Source of the DNA: Thermoplasmata archaeon
GTDB lineage: Archaea; Thermoplasmatota; E2; DHVEG-1
NCBI GenBank assembly: GCA_020054475.1
Contig: JAHWGJ010000012.1
Location: 1-46,610, forward strand
Direction: 5' to 3'
Length of the DNA: 46,610 bases
This document shows positions 26,801-36,057 of the stretch, in pieces. Numbering within the stretch: the first letter of the stretch is position 1; each line of letters starts with the position of its first letter. The notes below the pieces were generated by a model. It was not told where the DNA came from. It made no database searches and worked only from the letters and a program-made list of their open reading frames with translations. Both the position numbers and the translations under genes were made by a program.

Positions 26801-27406
26801 ATGTATACAATAACAAGAGTTGAAGATACAATAAGAATTCTTCCAGAACAATTTGGGGAAGATCTTGATGAAGTTATTAAAGATAGTGTTCAAAAAACTT
26901 TTGAAGGAACTGTACGAAAAGATCAAGGTATAATTGTTGTAGCTCAAAACATTATACCAGTTGGAGATGGCATAGTGATTCATGGTGATGGTGCAATGTA
27001 CCAAAAAGTTGCTTTTGATGCTTTAACCTATATGCCACATTTACAAGAAGTTGTTAATGGTGTTGTATGTGAAATTGTTGAATTTGGAGCATTTTGTCAT
27101 ATCGGGCCAATTGATGCATTGATACATATGAGTCAAATCATGAATGATTATGTTGAAGTAGATTCAGAAAATGAAATAATTACTGGTAAAGAAAAGAAAA
27201 AAACTTTGAGAGTAGGTGATCCTATTAGAGCGAGAATAGTATCAGTAAGTTTAAATGAATTATCAGCAAGAGAAAGTAAAATAGGACTTACTATGAGACA
27301 ACCTGCGTTAGGTGCTTATGATTGGATTTACAAAGATGAAGGGGACGAGAAGAAAAAGGAAAAAGATAAAAAAGAAACTAAAAAGAGAAGGAAGGGGAAA
27401 AAGTGA
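26801..27406 (+). CDS. rpo7: RNA polymerase subunit Rpo7 (RpoE')
   Basis: The protein is 201 residues from ATG 26801 (MYTITRVEDTIRILPEQFGE), the usual Rpo7 start; GTG at 26792 would add three residues. The N-terminal half is the RNP-like tip domain and the C-terminal half an S1/OB fold (VVNGVVCEIVEFGAFCHIGP, then DALIHMSQIM). With Rpo4 it forms the stalk of archaeal RNA polymerase. A Lys/Glu-rich tail extends beyond the usual end. Its stop overlaps the GTG start of spt4 by 4 bases. Confidence 0.95.
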   Translation: MYTITRVEDTIRILPEQFGEDLDEVIKDSVQKTFEGTVRKDQGIIVVAQNIIPVGDGIVIHGDGAMYQKVAFDALTYMPHLQEVVNGVVCEIVEFGAFCHIGPIDALIHMSQIMNDYVEVDSENEIITGKEKKKTLRVGDPIRARIVSVSLNELSARESKIGLTMRQPALGAYDWIYKDEGDEKKKEKDKKETKKRRKGKK

Positions 27407-27588
27407 AAAATCTGAATGCATGTAAAAATTGTCATGTGCTAACTAGTGAAAATATTTGCCCAAACTGTGCCGTGCCTACTTCAAAGAGATGGAGAGGATA
27501 TGTGATTATTCGAGATCCTAGTAAATCTCAAATAGCAGAAAAAATGAATATTAAAAAACCTGGAAAATATGCACTAAAGGTAAGCTGA
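27403..27588 (+). CDS. spt4: Transcription elongation factor Spt4 (RpoE'')
   Basis: The 61-residue protein has a four-Cys zinc site, CKNC (7-10) and CPNC (19-22), then SKRWRGYVIIRDPSKSQIA, the Spt4 signature. It binds Spt5 NGN and keeps RNA polymerase processive. The start is GTG at 27403, overlapping the rpo7 stop, and its TGA overlaps the next ATG by one base, so the genes are translationally coupled. Confidence 0.93.
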   Translation: MKNLNACKNCHVLTSENICPNCAVPTSKRWRGYVIIRDPSKSQIAEKMNIKKPGKYALKVS

Positions 27589-28103
27589 TGGTAAAAAAAA
27601 AATGCATATTACCAGATAAATTAAGGGATGAATTAAAAAAACCTTTAGGTTTTCTATTTAATGAGAGAAAGTTTTTAGACTTTATTAAAAATGAAAAATA
27701 TATAGTATCAATTGGAGATCAGGTAACATATACAATACTAAAAAATAATATATTGCCACTTTTTTGTATTGTTGATTTTAAAACAAAGAGAAAATCATGT
27801 AATGATGAAATGATAAAAGTAATAAAATCATATGGTCAAAAAAAAATTATAGTACAAAATCCCCCTGGTTGTATAACCGATGATTTATGGAATTCTATAA
27901 GAGAATCATATAAGGTTATGGGTGAAAATACTATTAGAATTGAGGTTGAAGGTGAAGAAGATTTAGCTACTCTTCCTGCAATCTTATTAGCTCCAAATAG
28001 AGACGTAACTATAATATATGGATTGCCGGATAAAGGGGTCGTAATAGTAAAGACAATTGAAGAAAATATAATTAAAGCTAAGAAAATAATTGACGAGATG
28101 TGA
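27588..28103 (+). CDS. GTP-dependent dephospho-CoA kinase (DUF359)
   Basis: The 171-residue protein matches the archaeal DUF359 family: IVSIGDQVTYTIL, FCIVDFKTKRK, VQNPPGCITDDLW, then IRIEVEGEEDLATLPAILLA and YGLPDKGVVIV. The Thermococcus member is the last enzyme of archaeal coenzyme A synthesis and uses GTP to phosphorylate dephospho-CoA. The acidic GEEDLA motif is part of the active site. It lies in the overlapping operon between spt4 and rps24e, a conserved archaeal neighbourhood. Confidence 0.9.
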   Translation: MVKKKCILPDKLRDELKKPLGFLFNERKFLDFIKNEKYIVSIGDQVTYTILKNNILPLFCIVDFKTKRKSCNDEMIKVIKSYGQKKIIVQNPPGCITDDLWNSIRESYKVMGENTIRIEVEGEEDLATLPAILLAPNRDVTIIYGLPDKGVVIVKTIEENIIKAKKIIDEM

Positions 28104-28108
28104 AATTC

Positions 28109-28579
28109 ATGGATATAGAAATAAATGAAAAGAAAAATAATCCTTTATTTAATAGAACAGAAGTTCATTTTACAATTAATCATGAGGGTGAAGGAACACC
28201 CAATCGTGAAATTATTCGTAGTGAAATTGCTGATAAATTAAATGTAAAAAAAGAAAATATAATAATAAATAATATAACCTCAAGTTTTGGTATTCAAAAA
28301 AGTCGAGGTTATGCAAAAATTTATACAAATCCAAAAAAGGCTGCAAATCTTGAGAGAAAATATATTTTAAAAAGAAATCAAGCAACTCAAAAAGATAAAA
28401 AGAAAGATGAAGATAATAAACAACCTAAAACAGAAGAAACAAAGGATGAAACAACAAAGGAAGAAGATAAAATAACTGAGCCAACAAGTAAAAAAGAGGA
28501 AACCGATGCTAAAACAAAAGAAGAAAAAGATGATACATCGAAAATAAACTCCGAAAAATCAGAGGAAAAGAAGGAATAA
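28109..28579 (+). CDS. rps24e: Small-subunit ribosomal protein S24e with long charged tail
   Basis: From ATG 28109 the protein has 156 residues. The S24e core is at about 1-92 ([48 protein letters not shown]). The usual archaeal S24e is about 100 residues; here a tail of about 60 residues made almost only of Lys, Glu, Asp, Thr and Ser is added. A GTG at 28100 overlapping the upstream stop is a second possible start, but the ATG begins exactly like other S24e proteins and has GAGATGTG upstream. Confidence 0.92.
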   Translation: MDIEINEKKNNPLFNRTEVHFTINHEGEGTPNREIIRSEIADKLNVKKENIIINNITSSFGIQKSRGYAKIYTNPKKAANLERKYILKRNQATQKDKKKDEDNKQPKTEETKDETTKEEDKITEPTSKKEETDAKTKEEKDDTSKINSEKSEEKKE

Positions 28580-28581
28580 TT

Positions 28582-28803
28582 ATGAAGGGACGAGAAATTT
28601 TTAAAGTAGATGGAAATAAAATAACTAGGTTACGAAGACATTGTCCAAAATGTGGAGATGGATTTTTTTTAGCGGATCATAAAGATCGTTTAAGTTGTGG
28701 AAAATGCGGATATACGGAATTCAAGAAAAGTGAAAAAAAACCATTGAAAACCGATAATCAGATTAAACCTGAAGGGGCAAAAGAAAATAGTAATGAGAAA
28801 TAA
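28582..28803 (+). CDS. rps27ae: Small-subunit ribosomal protein S27ae
   Basis: The 73-residue protein has the S27ae zinc ribbon, [20 protein letters not shown] then GKCGY, with four Cys. A short Lys-rich tail follows. It starts 3 bases after rps24e and closes the operon; an 11-bp inverted repeat begins at its stop codon. Confidence 0.93.
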   Translation: MKGREIFKVDGNKITRLRRHCPKCGDGFFLADHKDRLSCGKCGYTEFKKSEKKPLKTDNQIKPEGAKENSNEK

Positions 28804-28849
28804 TTATTGTTTTGAATCTAAAATTAAATATCATTCTTAAAACAATAAT
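28803..28849 (+). terminator. Inverted repeat at the end of the ribosomal operon
   Basis: ATTATTGTTTT (28803-28813) pairs perfectly with AAAACAATAAT (28839-28849) across a 25-base loop, starting at the last base of the rps27ae stop codon. It probably ends or stabilises the transcript. Confidence 0.4.
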
Positions 28850-28930
28850 ATTTGATAATATATTTAATATATAGCAAGGATAATTGTCTTTTGTAATAAT
28901 TTTTTTTATATTAGAATTTAAATCTGATAA

Positions 28931-28939
28931 AAATATAAA
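28931..28939 (+). promoter_or_regulatory. TATA box of tRNA-Arg
   Basis: AAATATAAA is centred about 25 bases before the first base of the tRNA, the standard archaeal spacing. Confidence 0.5.
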
Positions 28940-28959
28940 CAATACATTATGTTTATTAG

Positions 28960-29033
28960 GGGTCTGTAGTGTAGCATGGATATCACAAGGGCTTCCGGAG
29001 CCTTTTACCTGGGTTCAAATCCCGGCAGACTCG
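28960..29033 (+). tRNA. tRNA-Arg (anticodon CCG)
   Basis: The acceptor GGGTCTG pairs with CAGACTC (one G-T), followed by discriminator G. The anticodon arm AGGGC-TTCCGGA-GCCTT gives anticodon CCG, and the T-arm CTGGG-TTCAAAT-CCCGG is intact. The gene is 74 bases with no intron and no encoded CCA. A T run follows directly, a likely end signal. Confidence 0.93.
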
Positions 29034-29051
29034 TTTTTTTCTCGATTATTT

Positions 29052-30059
29052 TTAAAATATATTTAGAAATTCTAATTCTTTACTAAATATAGTTAAAAAA
29101 GCAAATCCTAGAGCGAAGAAAATATATTCTACATACATAATTGACCAAGCATGAATGTTTTCTAAGGTTTTACTTTCTTTATCACCTTTGATCATAAGAT
29201 AAAATATTATCAGAGATGCGAACATAAAAAATGTTAATGGCCAGTAATAAATAGCTATTATATCTATGTTGATCATTAGTGGAATAATTATAAATGGGAA
29301 AAACATAAATGGTAATGAAATAAATGCAGCCATTTTTATTCCATAAGTATTAACTAGGGTATGAACTCCAGTGAGTTTATCAGCTTTACTATCAACAATA
29401 TCTTTTGTTGACATGCCGCCAATTAGAAAGATTGTTGCTATTATACCCATAATTAATGGTAATCTTTGGAAAGGATCTCCGAAGACACTCCAACTGGCTA
29501 AAATTCCAAATAAACCTCTAGGTATTGCTATCCATATTTGATTTAAAAAAAGAAATTTTTTTGTTCTTGGCGGGAGTGAATAAGTTATAGTGAATATCAT
29601 TATTAGGAAAATAAATGTTCCAAACCATGCATTTATTGTAACTGCTCTTAATAAAGCAAATAAGTAAAATATATATGCTAGACTCTGTGCTTCCTCTGGT
29701 TTAATTATTTTTTGAGGTATTGGACGATATGGTTTGGATATCATATCTCCTTCAAAATCAGTAGCTTGATTCAATGCATTAGATGCTGCATTTACTAGTG
29801 CAATTGTTAAACTAGCATTTCCAACTGTTATCCACCAGTCTGTGGGAATTTCTAAACCAAAAAAACGAAAATTGTATACTAAACTTGCTACTATTATTGA
29901 CATTGAAACAATGATTGGTGCTAATAAAGTGAATGGTCTTAGAAGATCAAGGTAACCTCTGATATGGTCTGAAAAGAACCTTTTTTTTCTATAAGGTTCT
30001 TTCATTGTTAATTTACCGAATGATATATTTTTGTCCATTTCAGGTTCAATCATCGACAT
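29052..30059 (-). CDS. UbiA-family prenyltransferase
   Basis: The 335-residue protein has about eight membrane helices and both Asp-rich motifs of the family. NALNQATDFEGDMISKPYRP at about residues 85-104 is the first (NxxxDxxxD), and STKDIVDSKADKLTGVHTL is the second. These bind prenyl diphosphate through magnesium. The YRPIPQKII stretch and the second motif are closer to chlorophyll-synthase/DGGGP-synthase-like members than to the other three UbiA genes here. It may make the second ether bond of archaeal lipids or prenylate another acceptor; sequence alone does not decide. It is the last gene of a minus-strand run with the CrtI-like, reductase and second UbiA genes (gaps of 44, 44 and 13 bases). 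Confidence 0.82.
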   Translation of the reverse strand: MSMIEPEMDKNISFGKLTMKEPYRKKRFFSDHIRGYLDLLRPFTLLAPIIVSMSIIVASLVYNFRFFGLEIPTDWWITVGNASLTIALVNAASNALNQATDFEGDMISKPYRPIPQKIIKPEEAQSLAYIFYLFALLRAVTINAWFGTFIFLIMIFTITYSLPPRTKKFLFLNQIWIAIPRGLFGILASWSVFGDPFQRLPLIMGIIATIFLIGGMSTKDIVDSKADKLTGVHTLVNTYGIKMAAFISLPFMFFPFIIIPLMINIDIIAIYYWPLTFFMFASLIIFYLMIKGDKESKTLENIHAWSIMYVEYIFFALGFAFLTIFSKELEFLNIF

Positions 30060-30103
30060 CGAGTATCATTCTTTCTATTAAATGTTTTTTCATACTAATA
30101 TAT

Positions 30104-31495
30104 TTATTTTTTTGATAGGTGTTCTACTAGATCTCTAGCAGAATTTAATGCACAATTGAATCCTATTCCTGTTGCTTTTACGCTATCTCCAACTATGAAT
30201 AGATTTTTTATTGGTGTTTTTATATCAGGTTTTTCATTTTCAATTGTTTTTGCTACTCCATCAAGATGCCATATTGCGGGGTATATTGCCCAATTCAAAT
30301 TTTTTTTATAATCTGGAATAATTATCTCAAGATTTTTATCAAGTAAAATTTTTAATTTTTTAAGTATTTCAAAATTTTTTGCTTCATCAGGATTACAAAT
30401 GATATAAGATTGTACAATAAATTTATTTTTAGGTGCAATTCCTGAATCCGGGGATGATGCCATGAAATCTATCATTCCAACAGTATCATTTCCATCTATT
30501 CCAATATTTCTTTCAATAAAATGAAAAGTTTTTCCAATTAATTCTTTATCTAATTTATTGAGAGAATAATATGCACATAAACTTCCTGTGCCTTTAAGAG
30601 ATTTAATATTTTTAGTATAATCTTTTGGGAAATTTTTTTCGTCTACAATTTTGAATAAGTCTTGGACAAGAGTGTTTGAAATTACAATATCTGAAAGATA
30701 TTTTTTATTATCAACTATTACTCCTTTTGTTTTTTGTTTTTCAATTATTATTTTTTTAACTTTTTTGTTTAGATAAATTTTCCCACCGTTTTGTTTTATA
30801 TAGTCTGCTAGTTTTTCAGTAATGCTTTCTAATCCATTTTTTGGATAACCTACTGGTTTTGATCCTCGATATAAATTTCTTTGTGAGCGGAACATTTCAC
30901 CTGTTGATATTAAATCAAGGTTGTTAATGGTTGTAATTGAACGTGAAAAAATTTCTAAAATTAATTTCATTTTTCCTCGCCCGTATTTATTTATTGTTTC
31001 TGTTATTGATATGGGGTCAAGTTTTTTTAGTGTTTTTTCACTTACTAATAGAAGTCTTAATATGTTAGGAAAAATTTTTATTTTATCAATTTTTGATAGG
31101 AATGGAAATACGTATTCGTTTTCTTTGATTAATCCAACGTAGGATTCTAATATATCTACATGATTATTTAATTCTGCTAGAACTGAATTTGCATTAGATA
31201 ATACTCCTCCACCGATTGCGTGATAGCCGAGATCTAATTTATATCCTAATAATTTTTTTTTTTCAAAAATTGTTTTTAATTCAGGTTCTGAAAATGGTAT
31301 CATCATGTTATAATTTGATAGTATTTTTAGATATGAATCAATTGTCAAATTTGATGTGTTAAATGATAAAGCTCTTCCTCCTATTAATGATTCTTTTTCA
31401 AAGATTATTACTTTAAAACCTTTTTTTGTTAATAAAGCACCTGCAGTTAATCCACCTATACCTGATCCAATTATTATGATATCCTTTTTTTTCAT
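30104..31495 (-). CDS. CrtI/phytoene-desaturase-family FAD oxidoreductase
   Basis: The 463-residue protein opens with the FAD-binding motif IIIIGSGIGGLTAGALLTKK then FEKESLIGGRA. YRGSKPVGYPKNGLESITEK at about 217-236 and the C-terminal NLFIVGDSVKATGIGFNCAL complete the family pattern shared by phytoene desaturases, carotenoid isomerases and retinol saturases. It probably removes or adds hydrogens, or isomerises double bonds, on a long polyprenyl chain. No phytoene synthase lies in the window, so a carotenoid substrate is not proven. The next gene upstream is the geranylgeranyl reductase, 44 bases away. Confidence 0.8.
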   Translation of the reverse strand: MKKKDIIIIGSGIGGLTAGALLTKKGFKVIIFEKESLIGGRALSFNTSNLTIDSYLKILSNYNMMIPFSEPELKTIFEKKKLLGYKLDLGYHAIGGGVLSNANSVLAELNNHVDILESYVGLIKENEYVFPFLSKIDKIKIFPNILRLLLVSEKTLKKLDPISITETINKYGRGKMKLILEIFSRSITTINNLDLISTGEMFRSQRNLYRGSKPVGYPKNGLESITEKLADYIKQNGGKIYLNKKVKKIIIEKQKTKGVIVDNKKYLSDIVISNTLVQDLFKIVDEKNFPKDYTKNIKSLKGTGSLCAYYSLNKLDKELIGKTFHFIERNIGIDGNDTVGMIDFMASSPDSGIAPKNKFIVQSYIICNPDEAKNFEILKKLKILLDKNLEIIIPDYKKNLNWAIYPAIWHLDGVAKTIENEKPDIKTPIKNLFIVGDSVKATGIGFNCALNSARDLVEHLSKK

Positions 31496-31539
31496 AATTT
31501 TAACACTTTGATATTTTATTTAGGCTATTAAAATTTTTA

Positions 31540-32754
31540 TTAATATCTATTTTTTAATTTATCACGGAATACACAGTAAAGATAACGTCTTATTAGTTTC
31601 CATCTTGTTTTATAAATACTAATATTTCCACTTGCTATGTCCATTAATAATTCAGATAGTTTTTCATCCTTGCAGACATGTTTTATGAAATCTTCATTTT
31701 CTGAATTCCATAATCTCGCTGATTTTAAAAATAATTTCAAATCTTTTCCAAATTCTTTTTTCCATTTTCTTTCATAATTTGATAGGAATTCTGATTTTAG
31801 ATTATTATTTTCAAATGCTTTATTTATTGTTTCGGCAGCCATTTTAGCTGAATCCATGGCATAGAAAATACCTTCGCCAGTAAAAGGATTGGCGAAACCT
31901 GCTGCATCACCTACTATTAGTAATCTATCTGAATATGTTTTCTCTAAAGGATAATTAGGTATTGCTGCTCCCTTTATTTTATTGATATTTAGATCTTTAG
32001 GAATAAGTTCAGATTCTTTAAGTAATTTAATATATCTTTCGATAATTGATTTTAAATTTATCTTACTTTTTTTATTATCTTTATCTAAATTAATTTCGCC
32101 TATTCCAATGTTAATATGGTTTTTTTTTGGAAAAACCCAACCGTAACCTGATATTCCAAATAATTTTAAATGCATTATTCCATTTCTTTTTTGAGAGAAA
32201 TATTTATTCATTTTTTCGTATTTCATTGATGACTCAGAATATAGAGAGATGCTCACATTTCTTTTACCTTTAATTAAGCCAGTTTTTTTTGCAGTTGTAC
32301 TGAATACTCCATCTGCTCCTACAATTATATCTGATTCAATTTTTGTTCCATCATTGAATATTATTAATCCTTTTTTATTTGATATCTTTAAATCAATTGT
32401 TTTTTTCCCATCAATGAATTTTGTTCCATTATTTACAGCTAGTTTTACTAGATCATGATCAAATTTTTTTCTGATAACCATCCCTAATATTGGTTTGGTT
32501 TTTTTTATTTGAACTCTATATTTGAGAGATGAGGAATATATAACTCCGCCGTATGTATATGATTCAATTAAATCCTCATCTTTTAAGTATTGAAATTTTT
32601 CAAAAATTTTTATTGGTAATCCTCCACCACAAGGTTTATCCCTAGGGAATTTAGATTTATCTGTTAATATAACATTGTATCCCTTTTCAGAGAGGTTTTT
32701 TGCAACTGTGGAACCTGCAGGGCCCGCTCCAATTATTGCAACATCATATTTCAT
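31540..32754 (-). CDS. Geranylgeranyl reductase-family flavoprotein
   Basis: From ATG 32754 the protein has 404 residues. MKYDVAIIGAGPAGSTVAKN is the FAD motif, KPCGGGLP at about residues 42-49 is the geranylgeranyl reductase signature, and LLIVGDAAGFANPFTGEGIF near 285 closes the FAD site. A ribosome site AAAGGGAAA precedes this ATG. Family members saturate geranylgeranyl chains of archaeal lipids or of chlorophyll. The gene ends 44 bases before the CrtI-like gene and starts 13 bases after the stop of the UbiA gene upstream, so the three form one unit. Confidence 0.85.
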   Translation of the reverse strand: MKYDVAIIGAGPAGSTVAKNLSEKGYNVILTDKSKFPRDKPCGGGLPIKIFEKFQYLKDEDLIESYTYGGVIYSSSLKYRVQIKKTKPILGMVIRKKFDHDLVKLAVNNGTKFIDGKKTIDLKISNKKGLIIFNDGTKIESDIIVGADGVFSTTAKKTGLIKGKRNVSISLYSESSMKYEKMNKYFSQKRNGIMHLKLFGISGYGWVFPKKNHINIGIGEINLDKDNKKSKINLKSIIERYIKLLKESELIPKDLNINKIKGAAIPNYPLEKTYSDRLLIVGDAAGFANPFTGEGIFYAMDSAKMAAETINKAFENNNLKSEFLSNYERKWKKEFGKDLKLFLKSARLWNSENEDFIKHVCKDEKLSELLMDIASGNISIYKTRWKLIRRYLYCVFRDKLKNRY

Positions 32755-32767
32755 GATATTTCCCTTT

Positions 32768-33775
32768 CTACATTCTTGGTTTAAACATTTTTTCTCCTGA
32801 TAAAGGAACAAAAATTATATACCACCCAATAGGAATTATAATTAAAATAATTGAGTATAATATTCCAATTGTTGAAATAAGCATTATTGGTACTAATGAA
32901 TATCTGATAAAAGATTGAATTGATATATATTTTTTAATAATATTTCTGTCAAAATTTTTCACATTTAACAATTTAAAATTGATGTATAACATAAATATTA
33001 TTCCTATAAATAAAATTGCTATTTGCCAATAGTAGAAGTTGATTCCATATAAAATGAAGGGAATTAATAATAATGATGATGAAAATATTCTTATTCCAAA
33101 ACTAAATACTTTAAACTTTTTTGGTATAATAATTTTTTTATCATTAACTGAAACGCCTAATTTTAATGCGATGTTTTTTACACCAAATTTTTTATCATGT
33201 TCCGCATCTTTTATTCCACCGTCTATTGCATTCATATGTAATAAATTGTTAAATGTTAATATAAAAATTATCCATATGAGAAGAGTTGATTCACCAATTG
33301 ATAATGCTCCAAAGAGAAAAACTAGTGAAACGGAGAGTGCAACAAGAATATCAGATCCGATAAAATCTTTACTATGGAAATCATATATGCTTCCTAAGAA
33401 CCAAGCAATTGAAATGGATATTGCTGCTGCAAATATGTGCCCTTCAATTAGTTTTCCATAAAATAATATAAATATTAATAAAAATTCAGAAATCACACAA
33501 AAGATGCAAATGCCTATAGCTTTTTTTTGAGATATTTTTCCGCTTACTAAAGGTCTTTCTTTTAATTCAAGAGATAGTTTATCTAATTCAATATCTATAT
33601 AATCATTTAATACAAAACCATATATGGCGGCTAGTGATCCTATTATAAATAATATTAATAATGTAAAAAAATCGATATTAGGGTTAACTGTTAATGCTCC
33701 GATTACAGGGGGGATTGCAAGGCCACCTAATCCAGGTATTCTTAGTAGCTTTATATAAGATGAAAGATTTGACAT
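32768..33775 (-). CDS. UbiA-family prenyltransferase
   Basis: A 335-residue membrane protein whose first motif is LNDYIDIELDKLSLELKERP followed by LVSGKIS. The second motif is MNAIDGGIKDAEHDKKFGVK. This motif pair is shared with the genes at 33872 and 37073, so the three are paralogues distinct from the one at 29052. All keep the Asp residues for binding prenyl diphosphate. The gene heads the minus-strand run and faces away from the paralogue at 33872; on the minus strand AAAATATAAAATATT lies about 30 bases before the ATG, suggesting a leaderless message. Confidence 0.8.
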   Translation of the reverse strand: MSNLSSYIKLLRIPGLGGLAIPPVIGALTVNPNIDFFTLLILFIIGSLAAIYGFVLNDYIDIELDKLSLELKERPLVSGKISQKKAIGICIFCVISEFLLIFILFYGKLIEGHIFAAAISISIAWFLGSIYDFHSKDFIGSDILVALSVSLVFLFGALSIGESTLLIWIIFILTFNNLLHMNAIDGGIKDAEHDKKFGVKNIALKLGVSVNDKKIIIPKKFKVFSFGIRIFSSSLLLIPFILYGINFYYWQIAILFIGIIFMLYINFKLLNVKNFDRNIIKKYISIQSFIRYSLVPIMLISTIGILYSIILIIIPIGWYIIFVPLSGEKMFKPRM

Positions 33776-33871
33776 TTTTTTTTTCTTAAATAACTGTTAA
33801 TATTTTATATTTTCTATCATATTTATTTTTATTATGATAAGTTTTTTAAATATTAAATAAATCATGTAAAT

Positions 33872-34903
33872 GTGAAATCTAAATTATCTTTAATTGAAAG
33901 AATAAGGGGGATAGCAGTTTTAATTAGAATTCAACAATTGGGGACATCTATAACTGCTGTTATTGGCGGATTAACAGTAAAGGGATTAGGTTTAGATTTT
34001 TTTGATTTTCTATTATTAATTCTTATAGGTATGATTGTTAATATTGGTGGTCAAGTTCATAATGATATTGTTGATTTTGATATTGATAAACATTCAAAGG
34101 ATTTGAAGGAGAGGCCTCTTGTTAAAGGTACTGTATCTTTTCAAACAGCAAAATTAATCATTTTATTATGTCTATTTTTGGTTTTTGCTTTAATTTTATA
34201 TTTTTTTCCAAATATTATTGCATTATTAACTATTATTATTTCATTCATATTTGGGGTACTTTATAATTTATATAGTAAGAAAATACCAGGTTCAGATTTG
34301 TTTTTGTCTCTTTCTTTGTCATTGTTTTTATTATTTGGTGCAATAGTGGTTACTGATAATTTTCAGGGTTTTAATGATATAGGATTGATAACTTGGATTG
34401 TTTTTGCCTTAACTTTTATACATGTTTTTCTTATGGATGCCTTAGGGGGCGGATTAAAAGATGCGAAAAACGATCGAGAAGCAGGAGCTAAAACTTTAGC
34501 AATTTTCTTGGGCGTTACTGCTAATGAAAAGTTGTATATTCCATTTATTTATAAGTTAATAATTTTATTATTTGAATTTTCTACAATTATTTTTGTTTTT
34601 ATACCATACTTTTTTCTTGATTTTGAATATTTAATTTTTCAGATGATTTTAATAATTATTTTAATTATTTTTATGGTTTTTTCTACTTTAAAATTATTAA
34701 ATGTTAAAACTTTTGATAGGAAAAAAATTAAGTATCATAATAGGAATCATGAGTTAGCTGCTTATGTTCTTGTACCTATTGTTTTATTAAATGTAATTGG
34801 TTTTTATTGGGTTGGTTTTTTAATTTTTTTCCCTATTGTTTGGTTTATTGTTTTTAATTATATTTTTTATAAAGATAGTTGGGTAAATCCAAAAAATTTT
34901 TAA
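33872..34903 (+). CDS. UbiA-family prenyltransferase
   Basis: A 343-residue membrane protein with NDIVDFDIDKHSKDLKERPL then VKGTVS at about residues 70-95, and LMDALGGGLKDAKNDREAGA at about 188-207. It is a close paralogue of the genes at 32768 and 37073. The start is GTG at 33872, with TTTTTAAATATTAA about 25 bases before it, fitting a leaderless start. It is the only plus-strand gene of the cluster. Its last 50 bases overlap the end of the convergent reductase gene at 34854. Confidence 0.8.
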   Translation: MKSKLSLIERIRGIAVLIRIQQLGTSITAVIGGLTVKGLGLDFFDFLLLILIGMIVNIGGQVHNDIVDFDIDKHSKDLKERPLVKGTVSFQTAKLIILLCLFLVFALILYFFPNIIALLTIIISFIFGVLYNLYSKKIPGSDLFLSLSLSLFLLFGAIVVTDNFQGFNDIGLITWIVFALTFIHVFLMDALGGGLKDAKNDREAGAKTLAIFLGVTANEKLYIPFIYKLIILLFEFSTIIFVFIPYFFLDFEYLIFQMILIIILIIFMVFSTLKLLNVKTFDRKKIKYHNRNHELAAYVLVPIVLLNVIGFYWVGFLIFFPIVWFIVFNYIFYKDSWVNPKNF

Positions 34904-36032
34904 TTATTTTTTTTTTTAATATTTCAATTTTCTTAATATCTTTTTCAAGTAATTTTGTAATTTGATTTTGATAAAAATTTGGTATTATTTTATTTAATAT
35001 ATTTATTGTTGAAAATAATCTATTAAAGGTTTTGTTATATTTTTTAGTTGATGTTAATTTACTTTTATTTATATATGTTTTTTTTATTCTTTTCATTTTA
35101 TTTTGCATTAATTTTTGATAAATGTCTAATGATTTATTTTCTCCTTTTATATAGCCTGCTGCAGTTAATCCTGCTAGTGTACCTGAAAAAACAGCGTTGT
35201 GAATTCCAGCTCCTGAAGCGGGATCAACAAGTCTTGCTGAATCGCCTACAAACATTACATTATTTATAACAATGTTTTCTAAGGGTTTATACATTGGTTC
35301 ACAAGCTCTGAAAGTGTTGATAATTTTATATTTTTTATTCGTCATTAAATTTGTATATTTTTGAAGTAAGTTTTTTATATCTAATTTTTGACCTCCGATT
35401 ATTCCTATTCCAATATTTGATAATTCTTTATTTATTGGGAATAACCAGGCATATCCAGATGGGGCATAAGGTTCTCCCCACCACATATTCATTATATTTG
35501 GATTAGATTTACTTTGAATTCTGTGTTGTATGCATACTCCAATGTCTTCTGGTTTTAATTTAGTATTTATTCCTATTTGCTTACCTATTATGCATGATAT
35601 TCCGCTGGCATCGATTATTATTTTTCCTTCTATTTTCCTTTTATTATCCATTATTATTTCATTTGGCGGATTGAATTTTATCATTCTTCTGCCTAGAAAT
35701 AAATCCACATTTTTTTCTTCAGCTTCTTTTAATAGATCATTTTCAAGATAATTTCTATCTATAACGTATATCTTATCTTTACTTAGATTAATTGTATATT
35801 CTTTTGAATTGGTGATGTTTATTCTTATTTTTCTTATTTCATTTTTTGGGCATTTTCTCTCATCAATTTTTAATATATTTGCAGTAACATGTGATATTGC
35901 CTCGCCACAGTGAGCCGGTGTTAATGGTTTTTTATGGCGTTCAATTATTGCTACTTTAACTCCCTGGTTTACTGCGTTTATGGCTGCTATTGCTCCGGAT
36001 AGATTCCCTCCTATGATTATTATATCATACAT
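34854..36032 (-). CDS. Geranylgeranyl reductase-family flavoprotein (second)
   Basis: A 392-residue protein with the FAD motif MYDIIIIGGNLSGAIAAINA, the signature PAHCGEAIS at about 38-46, and MFVGDSARLVDPASGAGIHN near residue 270. It is more divergent than the copy at 31540 and has a Lys-rich C-terminal helix region. It probably reduces or hydrates double bonds in a polyprenyl product of the neighbouring transferases; the exact substrate is unknown. A GGTTGA site precedes the ATG. It follows the CrtC-like gene by 25 bases on the minus strand. Confidence 0.8.
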   Translation of the reverse strand: MYDIIIIGGNLSGAIAAINAVNQGVKVAIIERHKKPLTPAHCGEAISHVTANILKIDERKCPKNEIRKIRINITNSKEYTINLSKDKIYVIDRNYLENDLLKEAEEKNVDLFLGRRMIKFNPPNEIIMDNKRKIEGKIIIDASGISCIIGKQIGINTKLKPEDIGVCIQHRIQSKSNPNIMNMWWGEPYAPSGYAWLFPINKELSNIGIGIIGGQKLDIKNLLQKYTNLMTNKKYKIINTFRACEPMYKPLENIVINNVMFVGDSARLVDPASGAGIHNAVFSGTLAGLTAAGYIKGENKSLDIYQKLMQNKMKRIKKTYINKSKLTSTKKYNKTFNRLFSTINILNKIIPNFYQNQITKLLEKDIKKIEILKKKIIKNFLDLPNYLYKKYN

Positions 36033-36057
36033 TTTTCAACCATCTAGAAATATTTAT

